The notes under the pieces are model-generated. The model searched no databases and had not been told where the DNA came from. It saw only the letters and a list, made by a program, of their open reading frames with translations. From Pseudomonadota bacterium (lineage in GTDB: Bacteria > Pseudomonadota > Gammaproteobacteria > Steroidobacterales > Steroidobacteraceae), in the NCBI GenBank assembly GCA_021847105.1, contig JAJZUT010000007.1, positions 1-64,000 on the forward strand: a stretch of DNA of 64,000 bases, in the 5' to 3' direction. The translations under genes and the position numbers were made by a program. Shown in pieces: positions 54,702-61,570 of this stretch; position 1 is the first letter of the stretch, and each line of letters begins with the position of its first letter.

Positions 54702-55454
54702 GTGAAAAGTCTCATGAAGAAGCCTCTGTTGGGTTCGCTGGTATTCGGTGCGGCGCTGTCAATGACCTGGGTCGGCGCGGCGTCGGCTGCCGTCATCGAC
54801 TTCAGTACCAATTCGTCAGGCCAGGCGGTAACGCACAACGCCAGCCTCGGGCCGCAGTACATGTTCTCCGGCGGCGTGACGGCCTATTCCGGCAGCCTTC
54901 TGTCGCTCTCGCAGACCTGCACCGATTCCACGCCCGGACCCTGCCTGTATTACAAATACACGAGCAACAACACTTCCGAGACGGGACTCGGCCTGAGCTC
55001 GCTGTCCAATAGCGAGATCGGCTATGGAACCGGCATCGGGCTCACGGTCGCATCGGGGTACCTCGGAGGACTGAAGCTCGGCTCGGTGCAGAGCGGTGAG
55101 TCCTGGCAGGTGCTCGGCTGCAGCAGCTTCACGGCGTCCGGCTGCGCCCACGTGCTCGCCTCGGGCCTCGGCCCGAACAGTGCCAACGATATGGTGACCG
55201 TCAGCGGCCTTGGCTGGTATGCGGGCTATGTGGTCGATGTTCCCTGCAGCAGTAGCACCACCCAGTGCGACACCGCTGTAATTCCGGGCACTTCGGGCCC
55301 TATCGGTATCGGTCAGACAGACTCCACCAACAACATCCTGCTGACGCAGGTGACTACCGTTTCGGAGGTGCCGGAGCCCGGAACGCTCGCGCTGTTCGCC
55401 GTCGGACTGCTCCTCAGCTTGGCCTTCGTGCGTCGCCGCGCGACTCAACGCTGA
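54702..55454 (+). CDS. PEP-CTERM sorting-signal protein 2
   Basis: About 250 aa from GTG 54702 (GGAG five bases upstream). ATG 54714 is also possible; ATG 54681 lies only a few bases after the expected transcription start. The signal peptide ends GAASA. The body is Ser/Gly/Thr-rich with several Cys (SCSQTC-like pairs, VLGCSSFTASGC, VPCSSSTTQC). The C-terminus VPEPGTLALFAVGLLLSLAFV plus RRRATQR is a canonical PEP-CTERM. It should be an XrtA substrate, sigma-54-dependent, and is followed by its own terminator. Confidence 0.92.
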   Translation: MKSLMKKPLLGSLVFGAALSMTWVGAASAAVIDFSTNSSGQAVTHNASLGPQYMFSGGVTAYSGSLLSLSQTCTDSTPGPCLYYKYTSNNTSETGLGLSSLSNSEIGYGTGIGLTVASGYLGGLKLGSVQSGESWQVLGCSSFTASGCAHVLASGLGPNSANDMVTVSGLGWYAGYVVDVPCSSSTTQCDTAVIPGTSGPIGIGQTDSTNNILLTQVTTVSEVPEPGTLALFAVGLLLSLAFVRRRATQR

Positions 55455-55503
55455 ATCGCAGTATCGCACCTGGCAACACGGACATCCTGAGCGATGTCCC
55501 GGG

Positions 55504-55533
55504 AACGGCCCCTGCGGGGGGCCGTTCTTGTTT
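55504..55533 (+). terminator. Intrinsic terminator after PEP-CTERM gene 2
   Basis: AACGGCCCC, five bases (TGCGG), GGGGCCGTT, then CTTGTTT. The stem arms are identical to those of the terminator after PEP-CTERM gene 1, so the gene-plus-terminator unit may have been duplicated. It starts 50 bp after the stop codon. Confidence 0.85.
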
Positions 55534-55874
55534 GGCCGGCCCAAACACACCGTCTCTCACGGTTGCCTCTGGGACCCTCCCGTGCCAGCGTCGCATAACG
55601 CAGACACCCGTCGCGCCGCCGGCGTCCCCACCTGAACGCGGTCTGCGACAGTGACATACGCGCGCCTGTCGGCATTTTTCCACTCTGTGCGCACCATCAT
55701 TTACACGGCATGATGGGAACGATTGTGTGCCGAGACGGTCCACCCCGGTCGACACCCCGGGAGCCCGTCACGAGATGTCGAGCCCCCGCATCGACCGATT
55801 GATCGGGAGCGCCCGGGCCGTCTCAATGGGAAGGGTCAACCGCGTTTTCGCCATCTGATTTGGGAGGATTTACG
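55534..55874. other. Intergenic region before the first DUF4382 lipoprotein gene
   Basis: About 340 bp with no acceptable gene. No sigma-54 match is present, unlike the regions before the PEP-CTERM genes. A GGGAGG ribosome-binding site lies at the right end. Confidence 0.4.
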
Positions 55875-57875
55875 ATGCATTCTGCGCACACTCCAGCCGG
55901 CCGGAACCGGCGCAGCAAGGGCCTTCTGGCGGGCCTCGCGCTCCTCACGACTCTCGCTCTCGCCGGCTGTGGCGGCTCGGGCTCGAGCGCCTCGCTCAAC
56001 GCAGCACCCTCGGTCTCCGTCAATGCGAGCACGTGCAGCGGCTGCGGCACCGCAGCGGTCTCCCTCACCGATGCGCCGGGAGATTTCGTCAGCTACCTCG
56101 TCACGGTCGACTCACTCAGCCTCACCCGCTCCGATGGCACCGTCGTGCAGATCGTGCCGACGAGCGCACCGACGCAGGTGGACTTCGCGCAGCTGGTCAA
56201 TCTTTCCGAACTCGTCGGTGCCCACGAGGTACCCGCCGGCACCTACACCTCGGCACAGCTGACGCTCGATTATTCTAATGCGACGATCGTGGTCAGCACC
56301 GCCACCGGCACCGTGACGGTGCCGGCGGCCGACCTGATCAACGGCAGCACCGGCAGCGCCATCAGTGCGCCGATCACGGTGAACCTGTCCTTCGGCAGCA
56401 ACCCGCTGGTGATCAACGATGGGGCGGTGTCGAATCTCGCGATCGACTTCAACCTGACGGCCTCCGACACGGTCGATCTCACCGCCAATCCCGTCACGGT
56501 CACCGTCAACCCGGTGCTCACCGCGAGCCTCACCCCCGCCATCACCAAGGACATCCATGTGCGCGGCGCGCTCGCGAGCGTCAGTGCCGCCAACAGCGAC
56601 TACGTGGTGAACGTCGACCCGTTCGACGATCAGAATGAGAACTTCGGTGCGTTCACGGTGAATACCACCTCGAGCACGCAGTTCCTGATCAACGGCACGA
56701 GCTACACCGGTTCGGCGGGACTCTCCGAGCTCGCCACCCTGGCAGCCAATACGCTCATCACCGCGTACGGCACCTGGGACACCACCACCAACACCTTCAC
56801 CGCGAGCACGGTACATGCCGGCAGCAGTGTCACCATCGGCTCGAGCGCATCCGGCACGCCTGGCAACAGCGTCGACGGCACGGTGATTGCGCGCAGCGGC
56901 GACACCCTGACCCTGAGCAACGCTCTGGTGTTCGGGCCGCAGCCCACCGGCGTGAGCTCCAGTCCCGACTCCGGTGAGGACATGCACTTCCAGAACCAAG
57001 TGACCGTCACCATTGGCTCCGGCACCTCGGTAAGCGCCCTCGGCCAGAGTGGCCCGCTCAGCACCGCTGACATTTCGATCGGGCAGAAGGCGCGCTTCGC
57101 CGGCACCCTGAGCGCGAGCGGCTCGGCCCTCGCGCTCGATGCCACGAGCGGTAGCGTGATGCTCGAGCCCACGAGCGGCGTCGGCATGCTCACCTCGGGC
57201 AGCACCGGCTCGCTCACCGTGACGCTGGAGTCGCTCGGACACGTGCAGGTCAGCAACCTCGACTTCACCGGCACCGGATCGAGCAGCGCGCAGGACGCCA
57301 ACCCCAACGCCTACGTGGTCGGCATTCCGAGCTCGTTCTCGACCAGCTCGCTCAATTACAGCGAGCCGGTGCAGTTCAGCGGCTACGTCGCGCCGTTCGG
57401 CTCAGCACCACCGGACTTCGAGGCGAGCAGCGTGGTGAGCTATGCGCAGGCGAATGCGGATCTGAAGGTGACCTGGGCGTCCCCGGGCGAAAACACGCCC
57501 TTCCTGACGCTCACCGCGACCGGCATCACCATCGATCCGGCCATGCTGCAGGCTGCCCTGAAGCACCAGGTCGAAATCGCCGACACCTCGTTCGACATCT
57601 CGGGCCTCACCAATGGCCTCACGCTGGTGCCGGCCGCGAGCAGCAGCTCGAGCACTTCCAGCACCCCGAGCAGCGGGGACAGCGGCGATCAGGGCTGGGC
57701 GATCACGCACCAGTCGAGTGACTCGGTCGACTCCTATGGCAGCTTCAGTGCCCTGGTCACTGCGCTGCAACAGGATCTGAGCAGTGCCTCGGTGCTCAAG
57801 GTGTCCGCCCAGGGGACCTACAATGCCAACGGTACGCTCACCGTCACGCATCTGGCGGTCGAGCTGAACAACTGA
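55875..57875 (+). CDS. DUF4382-domain lipoprotein, copy 1
   Basis: 666 aa from ATG 55875, preceded by GGGAGG eight bases upstream. The lipobox is LALAGC (Cys32). Residues about 55-200 form a DUF4382 domain (VSLTDAPGDFVSYLVTVDSLSLTRSDG, LVNLSELVGAHEVPAGTYTSAQLTLDY in separate strands). The rest is a series of beta-rich segments with DUF5666-like features (TGTLSASGS-type and QVTVTIGSGT strands). It is low in Lys and aromatic residues and Ser/Thr/Gly-rich. It is an exported lipid-anchored protein of unknown function and close in sequence to the next gene, so the two are tandem paralogues. A strong inverted repeat follows the stop. Confidence 0.83.
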   Translation: MHSAHTPAGRNRRSKGLLAGLALLTTLALAGCGGSGSSASLNAAPSVSVNASTCSGCGTAAVSLTDAPGDFVSYLVTVDSLSLTRSDGTVVQIVPTSAPTQVDFAQLVNLSELVGAHEVPAGTYTSAQLTLDYSNATIVVSTATGTVTVPAADLINGSTGSAISAPITVNLSFGSNPLVINDGAVSNLAIDFNLTASDTVDLTANPVTVTVNPVLTASLTPAITKDIHVRGALASVSAANSDYVVNVDPFDDQNENFGAFTVNTTSSTQFLINGTSYTGSAGLSELATLAANTLITAYGTWDTTTNTFTASTVHAGSSVTIGSSASGTPGNSVDGTVIARSGDTLTLSNALVFGPQPTGVSSSPDSGEDMHFQNQVTVTIGSGTSVSALGQSGPLSTADISIGQKARFAGTLSASGSALALDATSGSVMLEPTSGVGMLTSGSTGSLTVTLESLGHVQVSNLDFTGTGSSSAQDANPNAYVVGIPSSFSTSSLNYSEPVQFSGYVAPFGSAPPDFEASSVVSYAQANADLKVTWASPGENTPFLTLTATGITIDPAMLQAALKHQVEIADTSFDISGLTNGLTLVPAASSSSSTSSTPSSGDSGDQGWAITHQSSDSVDSYGSFSALVTALQQDLSSASVLKVSAQGTYNANGTLTVTHLAVELNN

Positions 57876-57883
57876 CCCAACCG

Positions 57884-57923
57884 CTCGCGGGCATCCGCCT
57901 CCGCTGAGGCGGATGCCCGCGAG
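57884..57923. repeat. 18-bp perfect inverted repeat after DUF4382 copy 1
   Basis: Perfect 18-bp arms (CTCGCGGGC... / ...GCCCGCGAG) with a CGCT loop, eight bases after the stop codon. The stem is very GC-rich and has no T-run, so it is an atypical terminator or an mRNA-stabilising hairpin. Confidence 0.85.
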
Positions 57924-58203
57924 GCGCGCGGCGCCCAGGCGGCGCCACCTCCACCTCTGCGGTGCGCCTCGGCACCCAACGCGACTCCCTCCACTGTCGC
58001 GATTCTTCCACATCTTTGGCTCGCGGCCGACCCGGCGCACTATGTCAACCGGGACCTCGGTGCTCGCCCCCCCGGCATGCTCGAGTTGGGGGCAAGTAGC
58101 TGAGATCTGGGGCGCGGCTCGCGCCTCGCTCGCGAGGGATGATCCCCCGAGAGCGGCGCCTTGCGGGCCGCGCAGTCACTCTGTGCTTGCGGAGGATTGA
58201 GCC
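57924..58203. other. Intergenic region between the tandem DUF4382 genes
   Basis: 280 bp without a gene. It contains a GGAGG ribosome-binding site near the right end (about nine bases before ATG 58204). No clear promoter elements were seen. Confidence 0.4.
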
Positions 58204-60192
58204 ATGAACGGTGCACAACACGCCGCGCGAGCCCGCTCCAGTAGGGCGCTCGTCGGCAAGCGTCTGATGAGGGGACTGTCGGTATTGGTGATGCTGGCAC
58301 TCGCCGGCTGCGGTTCGGGCTCGGGCTCGATGGCGGCCCCGGGACCCTCGACCTCGAGCAAACAGAGCGTGTGCAGCGGCTGCGGCACCGCCATGGTCTC
58401 GCTGACCGATGCCCCCGGGGATTTCGTCAGCTACATCGTCAAAGTCGACTCACTCAGCCTCACCCGCGCCGACGGCACCGTCGTACAGACCGTGCCCACC
58501 GCCACACAAGTTGATTTCACGCAACTGGTCAACCTCTCGGAAATCCTTACCGCCTATCAGCTGCCTCCGGGCGAATACACCTCCGCACAGCTGACGCTGG
58601 ATTACAGAAAGGCGGACATCGTAGTCAGCACGGCGAGCGGCAATGTCACGGTGCCGACCGCGGATCTGATCGACGGGGCCACCGGCAGTGCGATCAGCGC
58701 ACCGATCACCGTCACGCTCTCGTTCCCCAAGAACCCACTGGTGATCACCGACGGGACCATCTCCAACCTGGCGCTCGATTTCAATCTGGCGGCCTCGAAC
58801 ACCGTCAACCTCTCCTCCAGCCCTCCGACCGTCACGGTCGATCCGGTGTTGAGCGCAAGCCTCGCACCCGCGACGAGCAAGCCGATCCACGTGCGCGGAC
58901 CGCTGCTCAGCGTCAGCGCCGGCGGCGGGGACTACGTGGTCAACGTGCGGCCATTCGAAGACCCGAACGATGACTTCGGCCAGATGACGGTATACACCAC
59001 CGCCTCAACCACGTTCCTCGTCAACGGGACAGGCTATACCGGGACTGCGGGCCTGACGGCGCTCGCGGCGCTGCCGGCCAACACCCTCACCACGGCCTAC
59101 GGGACGTGGAGCACCACCTCGCAGACCTTCACCGCGACGACGGTGAACGCGGGCAGCAGTGTGACCGGGGTATCCGGCAATTCGGTCACCGGCACGGTGG
59201 CGGCACGCAACGCCGATACCGTGACGCTCGACAATGCGCTGGTGTTCATGCCGCAGACCGCGGATTCGAATGCCGACGATGACATGCACTTCCAGCAACA
59301 GGTCACCGTCACGGTGGGATCCGGCACGACGGTCTCCGCCCAGGGCGAGACCGGCACACTCGGCATCGGGGACATCTCCGTCGGACAGCGGGTGCGCTTC
59401 ACGGGCACGCTGAACACGAGCGGCTCGACGCCCGCACTCGATGCCACGAGCGGCACCGCACTGCTCGAGCCGACCTCGGGAACCGGCCTGTACACGAGCG
59501 GCAGCCCGGGCTCGATCACAATCAACCTGCAAACGCTCGGGCACGTTCCCGCAAGCGGGCTCGATTTCACGGGCACGGGCACCAGCGCGGCCCTGGATGC
59601 GGTCGCCTCGAGCTATATCGTTCAGATTCCGAGCGCGTTCTCGCTCAGCGCCTTCGCGAGCGGACTGCCGGTTGAGTTCAGCGGCTTCGTCATGCCCTAT
59701 GGCGCAGCACCGCCAGACTTCTCGGCGAGCACGGTGGTCGCCTACGGTCAGGCCAAGGCCCGCCTCTTCGCCACCTGGAATGCCCCGGGCACCGCGACGG
59801 CCTTCACGGCGCTTACCTCGACGGAACTCGTGATCGGCCAGCCAGCGCTGCAAGCCGCGACCCATCACGTTATCCGCATTGCGGACACCACCCTCGATGC
59901 CTCGACTCTGAGCACGGGTGTGACGCTGGTACCCGTGAGCGCGACGAGCAGCGCGTCGGCGTCGGGTTCGAGCTCGAGTTCGAGCACCGATGACGGTGGC
60001 GAGGATCAGGCCTTCGCCATTGCGCACCAGGCGAGCCGCTCGGTCGATACGTTCCACACCTTCAGCGACTTCACGACGGCGCTGAACACCGACCTCAGCA
60101 ACGCCTCGGTGCTCGGCGTCTTTGCCGAGGGCACGTACGGGGCGAACGGCACGGTCACCGTCCACCGGGTGTTCGTGGTGCTCAACGACTGA
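58204..60192 (+). CDS. DUF4382-domain lipoprotein, copy 2
   Basis: 662 aa from ATG 58204 with a GGAGG ribosome-binding site. The lipobox is LALAGC (Cys36), followed by a CSGCGTAMVSLTDAPGDF segment nearly identical to copy 1. The same order of domains follows: DUF4382 at about residues 60-200, then beta-rich strands (QVTVTVGSGTTVSAQG, VGQRVRFTGTL) and a Ser-rich linker (about 575-600) before a final domain ending HRVFVVLND. Large parts match copy 1 residue for residue, with divergence concentrated in linkers. The function is unknown; an exported envelope or matrix protein is likely. Confidence 0.83.
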   Translation: MNGAQHAARARSSRALVGKRLMRGLSVLVMLALAGCGSGSGSMAAPGPSTSSKQSVCSGCGTAMVSLTDAPGDFVSYIVKVDSLSLTRADGTVVQTVPTATQVDFTQLVNLSEILTAYQLPPGEYTSAQLTLDYRKADIVVSTASGNVTVPTADLIDGATGSAISAPITVTLSFPKNPLVITDGTISNLALDFNLAASNTVNLSSSPPTVTVDPVLSASLAPATSKPIHVRGPLLSVSAGGGDYVVNVRPFEDPNDDFGQMTVYTTASTTFLVNGTGYTGTAGLTALAALPANTLTTAYGTWSTTSQTFTATTVNAGSSVTGVSGNSVTGTVAARNADTVTLDNALVFMPQTADSNADDDMHFQQQVTVTVGSGTTVSAQGETGTLGIGDISVGQRVRFTGTLNTSGSTPALDATSGTALLEPTSGTGLYTSGSPGSITINLQTLGHVPASGLDFTGTGTSAALDAVASSYIVQIPSAFSLSAFASGLPVEFSGFVMPYGAAPPDFSASTVVAYGQAKARLFATWNAPGTATAFTALTSTELVIGQPALQAATHHVIRIADTTLDASTLSTGVTLVPVSATSSASASGSSSSSSTDDGGEDQAFAIAHQASRSVDTFHTFSDFTTALNTDLSNASVLGVFAEGTYGANGTVTVHRVFVVLND

Positions 60193-60201
60193 GTCGCCCG
60201 G

Positions 60202-60235
60202 GCGCAGGCCCTACCCGCTCGGGCGGGGCCTGCGC
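60202..60235. terminator. GC-rich hairpin after DUF4382 copy 2
   Basis: GCGCAGGCCC and GGGCCTGCGC are perfect 10-bp arms around a 14-base loop that can itself pair (CCCG/CGGG). It begins nine bases after the stop. It lacks a T-run, like the hairpin after copy 1, so termination is likely but not certain. Confidence 0.6.
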
Positions 60236-60494
60236 ATCGCTCGGCATCGCGGATTGGGGACACTGGGGCGCTCGCGTGGGGTCCGTTGCACCCACCCCAT
60301 TCGCCGAAGCGTGACGGCCCGCCATGCGGTGATGTGGGACGAGGACGCAACGGCGCTGGCGAGGCAGGAGTGCGGCAGCGCGCACCTCTGGATACGGATC
60401 GGCTCCGATGCGGGCGTCGGTTTTTTTTACATCTTGTACTCCCGCCATCCCGCCAAAGGGCCATAACTCATTATTTCTAAAATTGTTTTTAGAT
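60236..60494. other. Intergenic region before PEP-CTERM gene 3
   Basis: About 260 bp with no gene. A T8 run at 60421-60428 follows a weak CCGA/TCGG stem and may terminate leftover transcription. AT-rich DNA leads into the sigma-54 promoter. The CAGCTGTCG nonamer found before PEP-CTERM genes 1 and 2 is absent. Confidence 0.4.
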
Positions 60495-60510
60495 TGGCAC
60501 CGTATTTGCA
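60495..60510 (+). promoter_or_regulatory. Sigma-54 (-24/-12) promoter of the third PEP-CTERM gene
   Basis: TGGCAC-N5-TTGCA with GG and GC ten bases apart, a full consensus match. It lies 42 bp before ATG 60552 and 57 bp before the alternative TTG 60567, in non-coding DNA. Confidence 0.88.
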
Positions 60511-60551
60511 CCCTAAGGCGCTTCGGCCGCGAAGCCGATCAATTGAATCGA

Positions 60552-61178
60552 ATGAATGGAGGTCTCTTGAAGCACACCACCTCACGCAGCACCCGCCTTC
60601 TGGCCGCGATCGCATTCACGGCAGTCGGCGCCTTGGGCATCACCGCTGCCCATGCCAGCGCGATGTCCTGGAACTGGTCCTACAGCAGTAACAGCGGCAG
60701 CGGCAATCCCAGCGGCAGCGGGTCGCTCACCGCGCAGCAGCAGTCGGATGGCTCCTACCTGATCACCTCGCTGACGGGGACTTGGGACCAGAATGCGATC
60801 ACGGGATTGATCCGGGTGCACGGATACCAAGGCAACGACAATCTGCTCTTCCCGACCTCGGCAACGACGAACCGCAACTACATCAGCAACCTGCTCTTGG
60901 ATTTCCCTGGCGTTTCGTTCAAGGTGAACCTTGGCAGGTGGACCGAATACGTGAACCTGTACGGTAACTCGCCCTCCCAACCGTATGGCGTGTGCGTGTC
61001 GAACGACACACAGTGCAACCATCCATACGGTATGTTCACGATTTCCGCCAGCAGCACCTCGAGCGTGCCGGAACCGGGAAGCTTTGCGCTGTTCGCGGGG
61101 GCGCTGGGCCTGCTGGCCGGCCTGACGGCGCTGCAGCGCCGCCGCAATCGCCTCGGCGCGGACGCACCGCGCGCGTAA
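60552..61178 (+). CDS. PEP-CTERM sorting-signal protein 3
   Basis: 208 aa from ATG 60552. TTG 60567 is a serious alternative because GGAGG (60558-60562) lies four bases before it, whereas the ATG has no ribosome-binding site. The signal peptide ends AHASA. The body is short and Ser/Asn/Gly/Trp-rich. The C-terminus VPEPGSFALFAGALGLLAGL, then LQRRRNRLGADAPRA, is a PEP-CTERM with an unusually long basic tail. It should be an XrtA substrate. It has its own sigma-54 promoter and terminator. Confidence 0.92.
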   Translation: MNGGLLKHTTSRSTRLLAAIAFTAVGALGITAAHASAMSWNWSYSSNSGSGNPSGSGSLTAQQQSDGSYLITSLTGTWDQNAITGLIRVHGYQGNDNLLFPTSATTNRNYISNLLLDFPGVSFKVNLGRWTEYVNLYGNSPSQPYGVCVSNDTQCNHPYGMFTISASSTSSVPEPGSFALFAGALGLLAGLTALQRRRNRLGADAPRA

Positions 61179-61201
61179 GAGCTAGAGTGCATTTGCGCTG
61201 C

Positions 61202-61236
61202 GAGAACGCCGCCTCCGGGCGACGTTCTCGTTTGTA
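61202..61236 (+). terminator. Intrinsic terminator after PEP-CTERM gene 3
   Basis: GAGAACGCCGCC pairs with GGCGACGTTCTC with one mismatch (12-bp stem, short loop), followed by GTTTGT. It starts 24 bp after the stop. Each PEP-CTERM gene in the window is thus a single-gene transcription unit. Confidence 0.8.
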
Positions 61237-61570
61237 TCGTCGGCGACTCGGCACCGGCCCGCATGCGAATGCCAGGGTCCGACGGTTGCAACGCTCCGGC
61301 GATCCGAAGCCCCGACCCCTGGGGCCGCTCCCTGCATGGGCAACGACTTCCTCTCGGCCTCCAGAAGTTACCCAGCGGGGATGCGAAGCCCAGCGCCGTC
61401 GCCTGAACAGCCAGGCGCTGCGCAGCGACTCCACCGAATTCACTGCCGAGTCGAGGAAGCGCATGGCGTGGCGCACGTTCCTCTGGGTATGATGCGTACT
61501 TCATAACCGCCGAGTAGAGTGATCCCACCGCACTCGGGATCCCCACGGGTCGCGCCACTTGAGCTCCGTG
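61237..61570. other. Intergenic region between convergent genes
   Basis: About 330 bp between PEP-CTERM gene 3 and the end of the EAL gene. Frames on both strands are Arg-rich and unconvincing. No further element was recognised. Confidence 0.4.

Noticed and set aside
56112..57242. 376-codon minus-strand frame inside DUF4382 copy 1, and a similar 386-codon frame at 59005-60165 in copy 2
   Set aside because: Arg/Gly/Ala/His-rich composition, antisense to well-supported lipoproteins with signal peptides and ribosome-binding sites.
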